DNA of 64,000 nt from contig CM076851.1 of NCBI GenBank assembly GCA_039519185.1, positions 95,601,531 to 95,665,530 of the forward strand, written 5' to 3'. A program made the position numbers and the translations under genes. The stretch comes from Astragalus membranaceus. Lineage: Eukaryota > Streptophyta > Magnoliopsida > Fabales > Fabaceae. Numbering within the stretch: position 1 is the first letter of the stretch; each line of letters starts with the position of its first letter. The notes beneath the pieces are model-generated. The model ran no database searches. It saw only the letters and a program-made list of their open reading frames with translations, and was not told where the DNA came from. Below are positions 24,070 through 36,000 of the stretch, piece after piece.

Positions 24070-24696
24070 ATCTTGTCATTATTAACTGATTTTAGAGTCA
24101 TAGGTTTAGTTCTCTTGCGTTGAGACCCTAGTTTCCTCATTGTTTTGGCAATTTCGCAGCTCAGTGTCAAAAATACGGTTTTCGAGAAAATTGTGTCCGT
24201 TTCAAAATCTGTTTCTTGCAACCTAAGCAGAAAAATCGTGCGATCATTAGTCCTGTAACTCATAAAATGAGTACGGGACTACAGCCTCAAATCGCCAAAT
24301 TCCTCTTCCTTCTATTTTTTATGAATTTTTTACTGTTTTCATAGTTTCGAAAAATTCCAAAAAAATTCTCAAAATTCTTATTTCACTTAATTAGATTAAA
24401 TTTGGTGTTTTTGTATTTTTCTGAATTTATCTTAATCATATTCCTTCTTTCATTTTGTTTCTGCCTATTAGGGACATTGTTGGCATTTTCGCATTTGTTG
24501 CTGCATTGCTGCATTAGTCCTGGCTACTAGGTCTGTTTGTTGTGACTTGTTTGCTTTTGATCCTGAAGTTGAGAGAACCTTACACATACGCCGTAGAGTA
24601 AATCAGGCTAGCACTAGTTCACCATCCGTTATCGATTCTGATTCTGACTATTTGCATAATTTATTTGATTCTGATTCTGAACTTACTTTTGATAAC

Positions 24697-26043
24697 ATGG
24701 CTGAACAAAGAACACTAAGGCAGCTTGCTGCCCCTAATGTGGACTATAATGGTTTATGTATTGATTATCCTGAAGCTGATGCACCCTTTGAATTGAAATC
24801 TGGTTTAATACACTTGTTGCCAAAGTTTAATGGTCTTGCAGGTGAGGATCCGCATAAACATTTGAAAGAATTTCAGGTTGTGTGTTCTACACCATCGAGG
24901 CCTGAAGGAATCACTGAAGACCACATCAAGCTCAGAGCCTTTCCATTCTCATTGCAAGGAGCGGCAAAAGATTGGATATATTACCTTGAACCGAATTCTA
25001 TCACAAGTTGGGGTGCTCTGAAGAGAGTGTTCTTAGAAAGATACTTTCCTGCCTCCAGAGCTGCATCAATCAGGAAACAGATATGTGGTATTAGACAGGA
25101 CGGTGAGTCATTAGCTGAGTACTGGGAGAGATTCAAGCAGTTAGTGTCCAGTTGTCCCCAACACCAGATCACCGAGCAGTTACTTATCCAGTATTTCTAT
25201 GAGGGATTGTTACTGATGGATAGAAACATTCTCGATGCTGCTAGCGGTGGGGCACTTGTTGATAAAACTCCAGCTGCTGCCAAGGCCTTGATTGAAAACA
25301 TGTCTCTCAACTCCCAACAGTTCACCACTAGAAACAACTCTGTCCAAACCAAAGGTGTGAACGAGATTCAGGTTTCGTCCAACAAAGCCTTAGAAACAAG
25401 AATTGACGAGCTTACTTCTTTAGTGAAACGGTTGGCAGTAGGTAAGACTCAAGCAGCAAACTTGTGTGGTATTTGCACTTCTCCTGAACACTCTACCAAC
25501 ACATGTCCTATCTTGCAAGATGAGTCGATCACTGAGTTGCCTCAGGCTTATGCAGCAAACCTTTACAATCAAGGAAACAATCAGAAGGGGTACAACATTC
25601 CTGACCTGTCCACTATCAAATACCACCCCAATTGGAGGAACCATCCAAACCTTTGATATGGAAACCCACAGTCCAGCCAACAACAAAACCCTCTCCAAGT
25701 GGCTACCCCTTCACCTTCCGGACCTTCATTAGAGGATCTTGTCAAGCAAATGGCTGCCAACAATCTCCAGTTCCAACCAAGAACTGATTCTAGCATTCAG
25801 ACCTTGCAGACGCAGATCGGACAACTTGCCACTTCAATGAATGCCATGCAGCAAGCCCAAGGATCGAATCAACTTCCTGCCCAAACAGTTGTGAATCCAA
25901 AAGGCCCTAATGTGAGTGCAATGTCTTTGAGATCCGGAAAAGTTGCAGAACCAGCCCCAAAAAAAAATAAAAGAACTGTTGAGGTAACACCTTCTTCACC
26001 TAACCCCCCTTCTGTTGTGGTGGAAAATGGAAAAGATAAATAG
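24697..26043 (+). pseudogene. Athila gag
   Basis: I choose the ATG at 24697 because MAEQRTLRQLAAPNV is the usual Athila gag start. The frame is open a further 50 codons upstream but has no ATG there. The core includes LIHLLPKFNGLAGEDPHKHL, LRAFPFSLQGAAKDW and FLERYFPASRA, followed by a cysteine-rich stretch (LCGICTSPEHSTNTC). Two in-frame stops interrupt it: TGA at 25654-25656 and TAG at 26041-26043. The TGA stands in ...CTTTGATATGG, consistent with decay of an arginine CGA by C-to-T change. The same frame continues into pol. Confidence 0.9.
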
Positions 26044-29000
26044 AATGAGTATGTACCATTAGTCCCCTTCCCACATAGAGTGCTGAAAAATAAAGGGATT
26101 GATGAGGGAGACAAAGAGAAGGAGATCTTGGATGTTTTCAGAAAGGTTGCAGTCAACATTCCGCTTCTTGATGTAATTAAGCAGGTTTCGAAGTACGCTA
26201 AGTTTTTGAAAGATTTGTGTACCAACAAGAGGAGGATGAAGGGAAGTGAAAGAGTCAACCTAGGAAGAAATATCTCTGCTTTTATTCAGCCCAAACCTTC
26301 ATCTGAAAAGGCTACAGGCGAGCAAAATGTTTCAGCCATCACTCAGGTCTTGCCACAAAAGCAGAAGGATCCAGGAACTTTTGTTATTCCTTGTACCATC
26401 GGGGATAGTAAATTTGAGAATTGCATGCTTGATTTAGGAGCGGGCATTAATGTTATGCCCACTTCCATTTATAATAACCTTAATCTTGGTCCTTTGCAGC
26501 ATACAGGTTTGATCGTCCAGCTGGCGAACAGGAGCAACGCCCGTCCCACCGGGGTAGTGGAAGATGTTCTTGTTCAAGTTAACGATTTAATTTTTCCTGC
26601 AGATTTTTATATCCTGGACATGGAAGGAGAAACTAAGTCGAGCAGGGCTCCCATCATTTTAGGCAGACCGTTCATGAAAATGGCGAAAACAAAAATTGAT
26701 GTTGATGATGGAACCATGTCCATGGAATTTGGTGACATTGTCGCAAAGTTTAACATCTTTGATGCTATGAAATATCCCTTGGAAGAGCATTCTGTTTTTC
26801 ATATTGAATTGATCTCTGAGTTGGTTGAGGACACTTGTTCTGAATTGCTCTCACTGGATTTTCCATCCTTATCTGGGTTTGATGATATTTATTCATGTGC
26901 TGATTGTACTGACACTAACCTTTGTGTTGTATGTGCTGAGATTGATGCTGCCTTGCAGGGTAGCATTTTTTCTACAAGTGAAGTTGTCGATGAACCTGTT
27001 TATGCAGTTGAAGCTCTCGACACCCCGGCTGCCCCAAGCACTCCATCCATTGAGCAACAACCTTCCTTGGAGCTGAAACAACTCCCTGCAAATCTGAAAT
27101 ATGCTTATTTAGAGAGTAATGAAAAACTCCCAGTTATAATTTCTTCTAACCTTGATTTCGATCAAGAAAGTAAGCTTTTGCAGGTTTTGAGGAAGCATAA
27201 AAAGGCGATTGGGTGGACATTGGCTGATATCCCAGGTATTAGTCCCTCACTGTGTATGCACAGGATTTTACTTGAGGATGATGCTAAAACAGTAAGGCAA
27301 CCCCAAAGGAGGCTTAATCCTTTGATCCTCGATGTTGTGAAGAAAGAGGTAACCAAACTCTTGCAAGCAGGTATCATTTACCCTATCTCTGACAGTAAAT
27401 GGGTAAGCCCAGTGCAGGTTGTACCAAAGAAATCTGGACTCACAGTGGTAAAAAATGAGAAGAATGAACTTGTTCCCACTAGAGTTCAGAATAGTTGGAG
27501 AGTTTGTATTGATTACAGGAGATTGAACCAGGCTACTAGAAAGGATCATTTTCCTTTACCGTTCATTGACCAAATGCTTGAACGGCTTGCTGGTAAATCA
27601 CATTATTGTTTTCTTGATGGTTTTTCAGGTTACTTTCAAATTCATATTGCACCTGAAGATCAAGAAAAGACTACTTTTACGTGCCCATTCGGTACATTTG
27701 CTTACAGGAGGATGCCTTTTGGTCTTTCCAATGCTCCTGGCACTTTCCAGCGATGCATGATTAGCATTTTTGCTGATTTTATTGAAAATTGCATGGAAGT
27801 GTTTATGGATGATTTCACGGTTTATGGCTCTTCATTTGATGCATGTTTGAGCAGTTTAAATCTGATTTTAGAGAGATGCATCGAAACTAACCTTGTTTTA
27901 AATTATGAAAAATGTCATTTTATGGTTGAACAGTGAATTGTTTTGGGTCACATAATTTCTGAAAAAGGAATTTCTGTAGACCCTGCTAAGATTGATGTGA
28001 TTTCTACACTGCCGTATCCATCTTGCATTCGCGAGATTCGTTCTTTTCTCGGTCATGCAGGTTTTTCATTAAGGATTTCAGCAAGATAGCTCTTCCGCTG
28101 TCTAACTTGCTGAAGAATGACGTCACTTTCAACTTCGATGACAAATGCAAAACAGCGTTTGACTTCTTGAAGAAAGCATTGACCTCCGCTCCCGTCATCC
28201 ACCCCCCTGACTGGACCCTCCCTTTTGAGATTATGTGTGATGCTTCTAACTATGCTATTGGAGCGGTCCTTGCACAAAGAGTTGACAAGGCTACCCATGT
28301 TATTTATTATGCTTCTAGGACTTTAGATTCTGCACAGTCTAATTACACCACCACTGAAAAGGAACTTCTAGCTATTGTTTTTGCTCTTGATAAATTCAGA
28401 TCATATTTGCTAGGTTCCAAAGTTGTTGTTTTTACTGACCATGCAGCTTTAAAATATTTATTGAAGAAGCCAGAAGCGAAACCGAGATTGATTCGGTGGA
28501 TGTTGTTACTTCAAGAGTTTAATGTGGAGATTAAAGATAAAAGTGGAGCTGAGAACTTGGTGGCTGATCACTTGAGCAAGATAGAAAGGGATGAAGATCC
28601 TTATCCCATTCAGGATGACTTTCCTGATGAGCAGCTTTTACTTATGCAAGGAGTTACTCCTTGGTATGCCGATATTGTTAATTATCTTGTTACTCCTACA
28701 GGTGCATCCAGGCCACAAATTCACAAACTCAATAGCGATGCCAAATATTATGTTTGGGATGATCCATACCTTTGGAAGTTTGGCAGTGATCAAGTAATTA
28801 GGAGATGTGTTCCCGACTATGAGATTGAATCTATTTTGCATTTTTCTCATGCATCACAAGTCGGGGGACACTTTGGTCCTCAAAGGACTGCAAGAAAAGT
28901 CCTAGACTCAGGTTTTTATTGGCCCACTGTTTTTAAGGATGCTTATGAAACTTACTGCACTTGTAAAGAGTGCCAGATAGCAGGTACAGCCATCACTCGT

Positions 29001-29960
29001 AAGAGTGAAATGCCTCAGCAACCTATGCTTTTCTGTGAGGTATTTGATGTATGGGGAATCGACTTCATGGGTCCCTTTCCTATATCATTTGGTTTTCTCT
29101 ACATTTTACTTGTTGTTGATTATGTTTCAAAGTGGGTAGAAGCTATCCCCACTAGGACTAATGATTCCAGAGTTGTTGCAGATTTTGTCAGGTCTAATAT
29201 TTTTTGCAGGTTTGGAATACCGCGCGCTATCATAAGTGACCAAGGCACTCATTTCTGTAACCGCACCATGGAAGCTTTGCTCCGCAAGTATGGAGTTGTG
29301 CACAAAGTCTCTACTGCATATCACCCACAAACTAATGGGCAAGCTGAGATCTCTAACAGAGAGATCAAACAGGTTTTAGAGAAAATGGTGCAGCCAAACA
29401 GGAAGGACTGGAGCCGCCGTCTAGAAGACGCACTTTGGGCTCAAAGGACAGCTTTCAAGACACCCATAGGGATGTCTCCTTATCGACTTGTTTTCGGTAA
29501 GGCATGCCATCTTCCTGTAGAGATAGAACACCGTGCTTATTGGGCGGTGAAAAGCTGTAATTTGGAGATGCAACAAGCGGGTATTGAAAGAAAACTCCAA
29601 TTACAACAACTTGAAGAGCTTAGGCTAGAGGCTTATGAAAGCTCTAGGATTTATAAAGAGAAAACTAAGCACTTCCATGATAAGATGATTTCTAGGAAGG
29701 AATTCTCTGTGGGCCAACAGGTTTTATTGTTTAATTCCCGCCTTAAGCTTATGGCTGGGAAACTTCGATCCAAATGGATTTGCCCTTTTGTTGTTACTAA
29801 TGTTTTCCCTCATGGTGCAGTAGAGATTAAAAGTGCAGGTACTGACAAAGTTTTCAAGGTCAATGGGCAGCGCCAAAAGCTATTCCATGAAAGTTCAGCG
29901 CCTGAAGATGCAAACATAGAGGAGCTTTCTTTGGAAGCGCCCAACTACACTGCAACTTGA
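26044..29960 (+). pseudogene. Athila pol: protease, reverse transcriptase, RNase H, integrase
   Basis: Protease motif LDLGAG at about 26428. Reverse transcriptase WRVCIDYRRLN, MPFGLSNAP and the FMDD site at 27802-27813. RNase H MCDAS at 28233-28247. Integrase has an HHCC zinc finger (HFSHAS...GGHFG...CTCKEC) and catalytic D at 29061, D at 29238 and E at 29346, with 35 residues between the last two. Damage: TGA at 27934-27936, and a deletion of about 10 bp near 28062 that shifts the frame, so the second half reads in a different frame (28023-29960). It could not make an active polyprotein. Confidence 0.9.
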
Positions 29961-30950
29961 TCAGGGAGTTCTTCTTTCCTTCTCTCTACTTTAATAGTTA
30001 TGTCCCTTCATTGAGGACAATGCTTGTTTCAAGTGTGGGGGAGGGAATCATTGGTTTTCTTTGCTTTTGTTCGTTGTTTTGTTTTGTTTTCAGTTATTAT
30101 AAAAAAAAATAAAAAAAAAATGCATCTTTTTGAAAGTTTTGGGTTATAGATTAATCTGAGTTTTGGGTTGTGGAGACTTGGGAAAAGTTCGCAACATCAA
30201 TATCGTTTTAACACCGTGAGTCTCCTGCATATGGAAACTAATTTGAATCCTTATTATGACATAGCCTTGAATTCTCATTCTCTGACAGCTCTTGAGTAGT
30301 TTATCTTTGCAGTCAGCACCATCTCGCACACGCTCTACGTAAGGAAGCCGATGAAAATAAGTGAGTGATCCATGTTTTAAAAAAAAGAAAAAAAAGAAAA
30401 AAAAAATATAGGGAATGCTCCCTCTAAGTTTGGTGACCCTCACCCGGTCACTTAACCCAACGGTCGTAGAACCCTTTCAAAAAAAAAAGGATTCCCGTTG
30501 TTAGTTGGTTCAGAGGTTTCTGGTGCTGAACTTGGTAGGGCGGATTACGGTCCGATCCCCCGCAACTACAATTGGGTAAACAGGGGGTTATGCCACTTAA
30601 TTCCAGAACCCCATGCAAAAAGGATCAGAGTCACTAACTGGTAGCCTTACCATGAGTGTGTGGAGATAACGGGCTTAATGTGATAGCGCCAGAATGAAAA
30701 TGAGGAAAAAGGAGGATGGGTAAGTTAGGCTTAGGCATAATAACATGGTTCAGATTGGATTGTGTATTCAGGAGGCTTATGATTGCACAATTGTGGATTA
30801 GTGTTCCTGCGATATCCTTAGTGTGCAAGATTAGTACCTATCGATGCAATCTTAACCGAAGAAAAGTTTGTGGCCAGGAATGAGTAACTGATGATGCTTG
30901 TGTGTTTCCTGAGTTTTTATTTTATTTTGCTCGGAGTGCAAAAGTTCAAG
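29961..30950 (+). other. Athila region between pol and 3' LTR, no ORF
   Basis: Many Athila elements carry an env-like ORF here; none is left. An A-rich tract is at 30370-30410. A purine run 'aagtgtgggggaggg' (30031-30045) just after pol resembles the terminal polypurine tract and may be a second one. Confidence 0.6.
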
Positions 30951-30962
30951 TATGGGGGAATT
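30950..30962 (+). other. Athila polypurine tract
   Basis: gtatgggggaatt abuts the 3' LTR start (TGATCAG at 30963) and would prime plus-strand synthesis. Confidence 0.8.
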
Positions 30963-32040
30963 TGATCAGTGCATTTTGATGCACATTCTTTCATGTTTGT
31001 GCTTAAGCATTTCTATGTTTTGCTTTGGTTATTTTTATGTTTTATAATGTTTTTCTAATTTAGTTTATTTTCGGTTTAATTTGATTTCCATATTTTATTT
31101 TCAGCTTTAGCAGCTTCCACGAAAAAATTCATAACTGGAGCTACGGGTATCGGATCGACGCTCTCTGATATGCGTTGAAAAGCTAAGAGAAATAGCTACA
31201 ACTTTGCTGTTGAAGCCAAGGGCTGATTCGGAATGCAGAAGTCTCAAATAAGTCGTTGAAGTTCCAGAATTAATAGATATTTAGTTTTGGGCTGGGCTTT
31301 TTACGTTTTTCGACCCGGCTGGGTTATAACCCGACTCCCCTGTGCGCCTATACCTAACAGCCGCAAGGGCTGTTGAGGGACGCTTTTCTTTTACGTTTTG
31401 ACTATTCACGAAGGAGGATATTGCTTTGAACGATTTTTATGGAGAACTAATCATCCAGAGTTGATCTGCTATAAGCAAGTTTCCAACGCGCTTTGAGGTT
31501 TTCAATCTATCAACTCAATTTCATTTCTCTTTCAATTCTATTCTCTGAAAATTCATGTGCTTAATTTGTATTTCACGGAATGGTTTTGATCAAATTCGCA
31601 TGATTGTATTCCTAACTCTTAATCGTTGTTTACGTCGCTTTGTCGTTAAACTGCGTTAGTAATTCGTGTTTGCTTAATTCACGATTGTGTTAATCCGTTT
31701 GCTTAATTCGGAATATAGGATTACCAATCTGTTATATATCTTTCACGCTTGATAATCGATATTAAACCGAATAGAGATCGAAGCCGCTTAGGGAATTGGT
31801 AAGATAGAGACCAGTGATTAGCCGGAAACCGAAATTACAGTGGATTGACTTCTTTTATAATCACGTATTTTAACCATTTACTTAATTGTTTTCTGAAGCA
31901 AAACTTAAACCCCCCCCCCCATTGTTCTAATCAGTTGGTTAATTCATACAAGAATCCTTGAGAGACGATACTCGAGTTGTCGTTACCGTAAACTACATTT
32001 TTAAAATCACTCGTTTTGATCCGTGCGCGACAGCGGATCA
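30963..32040 (+). repeat. Athila 3' LTR
   Basis: 1078 bp, colinear with 22972-24048, ending GCGGATCA and followed by the duplicated ttgca. Confidence 0.95.
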
Positions 32041-32115
32041 TTGCATTTCCATCATGTTTTGCATCCAAGCAGAATACGGGTCAATTCGTTGATTGTTCCG
32101 TGAGCCTCCTGCCAT
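32041..32115 (-). pseudogene. First 25 codons of the gag-only element's gag
   Basis: An ATG at 32115 opens MAGGSRNNQRIDPYSAW on the minus strand. The frame reaches the Athila insertion at 32041 and resumes in the same phase at 22966. The start is set by its position, about 130 bp downstream of the primer site. Confidence 0.75.
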
Positions 32116-32246
32116 AGTTCTGCAAATAATGCACCAAGTACTGAGTTGATCAATTTCACTATCTCTTAGCATTATAAGAAGAAAAACAACAAAATTACTC
32201 AAAGCACAAATCAACCATAAAACTAATATAAGTCTGACTAGGTCGA

Positions 32247-32261
32247 ACCGCTTTGATACCA
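32247..32261 (-). other. Primer binding site of the gag-only element
   Basis: On the minus strand TGGTATCAAAGC begins 3 bp after the LTR end (32265). It differs by one base from the initiator-methionine-tRNA site tggtatcagagc used by the Tekay element at 44874. This fixes the element's orientation. Confidence 0.8.
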
Positions 32262-32264
32262 TAA

Positions 32265-33937
32265 TGTAACACCCTAATATCTCTACTATAGGAGAAATAC
32301 TAAGATACACGAGCTAGCATACATCAGAGATAACTTCCTGCTTCAGATATTGAACACAACTAAAAACGTTGGTGAAAAACCATCAAATAGTCATTTGAAT
32401 CTCATAACTTAAACATAAATACTTAAATACTTAAGTTCCATGTCTTATAAACTTCTCACATCCTAGTGTTCAATATCCAAAGACCAAAAGTAGCAGAAAC
32501 AATTTACAACTTTTAACGAGTACAAGTCATAATATTGGAAATACAATAAAACTAGGAAATAACATAAGCAATAAGAACTAAGTCTCCAATGTCTTCATGT
32601 TGCACACCTTCTAACTGTGCTTCTTTGCTTTTGTTTTTCCTTGTTTCTCTGTAAAAACCACAAATATAAAGGGTGAGATAAACATCTCAGTGAACCCAAT
32701 CCGCTAACCTTGCGCTAGCGGGCAAACATGAACGGGGCCTAGGGTTCAGACTCATGACTTCCCTATCCTAGTATGCTAATTCTCTTGGGTCGTCACCCTA
32801 TTCTTGATAATTAATTATATACATGTCATTGAACATTACATTAGGCACTAACTTTACTTGAATGAACTCATAATCCATTTTGAAATACTTTAAAGGGTTC
32901 TCACTCATTACTCGACATTTCGAACAATCGGCAATTCAATTATCTTATTCAAGCATCACATGGTCACCAATCATGCATTCATATCATTACTAATCATATC
33001 ATTCATAATCATGAAGAAACTGTAGCCAAGACATAGCCATTCAAGCATTTCCATAGACAGTCAAGGTGCAGTAAATTTTCAGCAGTAGTACGTAAACTTC
33101 AACAATTTCTTTAACATAGCAAACGATATTGAAATTAAGCAAAAAAAATATTCGTTGGAAACCTTAGAGTGTTTAGTTTCTGGATATAATTTTTATTTAT
33201 TTGTTTATGTAGCCAAAAAGTACAGTTTTTCAAAATAAAACATAGGGGTCCAGAAACATGACAGGAACTGGGTTCCAACTTGTAACTCAGTTTTCATTTT
33301 CAATGCTCAACCAAATGAAGCAAACCAAGTGTCCAAATTGAAGAAAAACGAGTCTAGTTTCCAATGAAATAGAAATCATTCCAAACGGAGTCCTACCTAG
33401 GTTTCTACGAGCAAAACACCGAACCTATACCCAAAACAGTCCCAGATTTTTGACTTGCAACCAGAAATTCGCTCAACCTACTTACCCAAATTTATTAAAC
33501 TCAGTGCCTAAATTGTAGCAAATTGTGTCTAATTTCCAGTCGAACAAACCCTTAAATTTTCGGACACACAACATTCATAATCACAGAAATACTGAACCTA
33601 TATCAAAACAGATTCAAATAGAAATTCAGCACAATAATATGCACAATTAACACCACCAACCATCATAATTATCTCAGCAACCACAGTCAATAACATGCTA
33701 CCAATTCAAGACACATACAAACATTTTAGAAAACGAAATTCCTAAACGGAGTAAAACTCACTTATTGTGATGAAAATCACAAACAACCACAAATCAACGA
33801 AACTCTCGCCAACTCGACTACTCGAACAATCCTTGAATTAGATTCTACGCTCCAACAAACTCAAAACCACTTCAAAACTAGCCCCGCCACAAAACCAGCT
33901 ACTGAAATACACCGAAAACCACGATTGAGCTTCTGAG
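32265..33937 (-). repeat. LTR of the gag-only element, right copy (homologous part)
   Basis: Matches 14977-15030 plus 19787-21563 with many substitutions (several per 100 bp), a 140-bp deletion near 32690 and small indels. The LTR probably continues beyond 33937, because the partner copy is deleted from there on. Divergence well above that of Athila's LTRs fits its being the older host element. Confidence 0.8.
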
Positions 33938-34378
33938 CCTTCGCAGCCGACCTAGCTTCGTACTTGATTCCAAATTTGAATTATCAAATACGATTTTGAT
34001 CTAACAAAAGAATGAAACCTGGAAAACAATATTCTTTTGTGTATATATATACCATACTCATAATATCAAACCTTTTCAACACGTCTCATCTCAAATATAT
34101 GACAAGCAAGATATATATACCATACCCAAGAGTGGGTATTTCCAATACCAACTCAACACCTCTTCACGCTTGTATTTCTCGTTGATGTAAAGTTATGGTG
34201 AAGAGAGGAGAAAAAAATTCTACATGTAGGAAGAGTTGAAGAACAAAAAGAAGGGGAAGAGAGAGATGTTACGGGAGAGAAGAGGAAAGAAGAGTGGTGT
34301 GGGTGTTATTTTCTTTTCTTTTTTGTTTTAGAAGAAGAGTGAAATAGGGGGAGTTGTCGAAGACAATGCCCATTTGTT
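33938..34378 (-). other. Probable continuation of the right LTR, no gene
   Basis: AT-rich sequence with TATA-like tracts (about 34042 and 34112) and a GA-rich stretch. No reading frame is credible. It is assigned to the LTR only because it lies between the homologous part and a possible terminus near 34627. Confidence 0.4.
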
Positions 34379-34385
34379 TTATTAA

Positions 34386-34425
<40 letters not shown>

Positions 34426-34534
34426 GTTATTAATATTATTATTATTATTATTATTACTACTACTAGCGGAAGACGGGCACGGGCCGTGCCCGTCTTCTGC
34501 TTTTTGATATTATTATTATTGTTATTAATATTAA

Positions 34535-34568
<34 letters not shown>

Positions 34569-34619
34569 TCTACTAGCGGAAGCGGGCACTCCCGTGCCCG
34601 TCTTCTGCTTTTTGATATT
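34379..34619. repeat. (TTA)n microsatellite with a duplicated GC-rich palindrome
   Basis: Two modules of about 109 bp, each a (TTA/ATT)n tract followed by 'ctagcgga', a GC-rich inverted repeat and 'tctgctttttgatatt'. In the first (34469-34497) gaagacgggcacgg pairs perfectly with its reverse complement over 14 bp with a single-base loop. The second (about 34579-34605) is degraded. Translated ORFs across it are microsatellite artefacts. Confidence 0.85.
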
Positions 34620-34997
34620 GCGCTACAGTAGATATTTACGTAGTTGTAGTTTATTGTGTGTTCTGGACTGGGTTAGCTCAGTCCAAATGGGTTTCACTCC
34701 AAAGGTCCAATAAGCACATCGTTGCAAACCGTTATGCGCACACACACCCTTCTGATCTAACGACCAAGCTTGGCTCAGCGAGGTTGAAAGCTCAAGATCA
34801 CACTCCATCTCTTCATGCGCGCTTACATGGGCATTGGGGATCTTTAAGTTATACGGTGCGTTTCAGTCATGCATTGGCTCACTGTGAATGATCATTTGGC
34901 TAAACAACTCTACATCACACTGTAGAAAGTTTGGAAAGGGAGAAGTGGTTTGATCTTCAATAAATTCCCTTCCAATCCTCTACCCATTACCTCTGGG

Positions 34998-35502
34998 TGA
35001 TGATTTTGTTGATGACTTTAATACAGCAAACCAGAATTTTCCAACGTCTCCTGCTGTTAGGCCCTGTCTCCATTGGGAAGCCCCTTGTGTAGAAACTGTC
35101 AAAGTGAACACTAATGCTGGCTGCTTACTCGATGGAACTATAGGACGAACTTTCATTGCTGAGGCCTTGTGTCTAAGATTGGTTCTGAATTGGGCAAAAA
35201 AGTATATTGTTGATCCTTGCTGGTTCAAGTGTGATGTCGAATCTGTGGTGAAGTGCTGCCTAGGATCATTGAGGGATATAGCTATTGATCCCATTGTTCC
35301 TGATTGCACTCTTTTATTAGCCCAATTAAATAGCTCTAGAATTTCTTTTTCTAAAAGGGAATGTAATCAAGCAGCTCATGCTTTAGTTAGCCTAGCAAAA
35401 CAGTTTGGTACTATGTACTGGCAGGGGCATGTCCCTGACCCTGTTCCCTCTGTAGTTTGTAAAGATGCCACAAACTCTCTTTTATCTCAATCAATAGAAT
35501 GA
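34998..35502 (+). pseudogene. LINE RNase H (RVT_3) fragment
   Basis: Reading frame 1 gives LHWEAPCVETVKVNTNAG, then AEALCLRLVLNWA, KCDVESVV and KRECNQAAHALVSLA. These are the first strand, helix and C-terminal motifs of the RVT_3 RNase H found at the end of plant L1 ORF2. The usual glycine/arginine-rich second strand between the N-terminal NTNAG and AEALCLR is missing. No reverse transcriptase lies upstream, so this is a stray 3' piece. Confidence 0.65.
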
Positions 35503-36000
35503 GTATGGTTGACGTCAAAATAAATGAGAGAGAGAAAAGTAAGATAAGTAAAAGACATATTTATCCCTATAATTGATGATGTGTCAAATATAAAAAATGT
35601 CTAATTTTATAAATTAAACAACATATTTTTTTTAGTTTGAATAGTAGATTTTTTTGGTCTACTTAGATGAAATGACAAATAAAGACCATGCAGACACACT
35701 ACCACGGCTCACACCCGGGTTTGAACCCAGGAGCCGACGTCCCCATGTCTTTAAAATTGCCAAGGCAAACAACAATGAGGGACGTTTGAATAGTAGATTT
35801 GATAGTAAATAAAAAGATTGTAAAAAATTGGTCAAAAAAAAGATTGTAAAAAAAATAAAAGGATAGAAAGATATTTAAGGCATTGCAAGTCTAAGTGATG
35901 GATTTTTAATGTCGACGTGATATTGATACATAAAGAAATGCTCTAACATAACACAAGACGATACAAGCTCTAAAATGATAAGGGACACCACGTTTTAGTT
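35503..36000. other. Non-coding AT-rich stretch
   Basis: No gene. A short GC-rich palindromic phrase (cccgggtttgaaccc, about 35713) sits in the middle. It resembles the B-box-like core of a tRNA or SINE but lacks the rest. A poly-T/poly-A-rich context surrounds it. Confidence 0.5.

Larger units (their letters stand above)
22972..32040 (+). mobile_element. Complete Athila-type Ty3/gypsy retrotransposon, coding-defective
   Basis: The LTRs are 22972-24048 and 30963-32040. Both begin TGATCAGTGCATTTTG and end GCGGATCA. The 5-bp duplication is ttgca. An aspartate-tRNA-type primer site and Athila-type gag are present, then protease, reverse transcriptase, RNase H and integrase in gypsy order. It lies inside the gag gene of the reverse-strand gag-only element. 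By eye the two LTRs differ at roughly 24 positions in about 1077, so it is clearly older than the Tekay element. No env-like ORF remains between pol and the 3' LTR. Confidence 0.95.
14977..34627 (-). mobile_element. Gag-only Ty3/gypsy element, split by two later insertions
   Basis: One LTR is 14977-15030 plus 19787-21563. The other starts at 32265 and matches it to about 33937. Both begin, on the plus strand, with TGTAACACCCT and TATAGGAGAAATACTAAGATA. A methionine-tRNA-type primer site lies beside the second LTR, so the element reads right to left. Between the LTRs are only gag, a zinc knuckle and part of a protease (32115 to about 21570). Reverse transcriptase, RNase H and integrase are missing. 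The outer end of the right LTR is not fixed: homology ends with the other copy's deletion at 21563, and the sequence may run to about 34627. I found no target duplication. Confidence 0.7.

Noticed and set aside
34627..34631. Target duplication of the gag-only element
   Set aside because: The bases after a possible LTR end at 34627 (gtaga) do not match those before 14977 (cttgt), so the outer border remains open.
34269..34713. Two opposing ORFs of about 110 codons with poly-Asn or poly-Ile/Leu
   Set aside because: They are translations of the (TTA)n microsatellite.
35700..35745. Possible tRNA or SINE B box (gggtttgaaccc)
   Set aside because: Only the palindromic core is present; no A box, acceptor stem or poly-A/T end at the right distance could be assembled.
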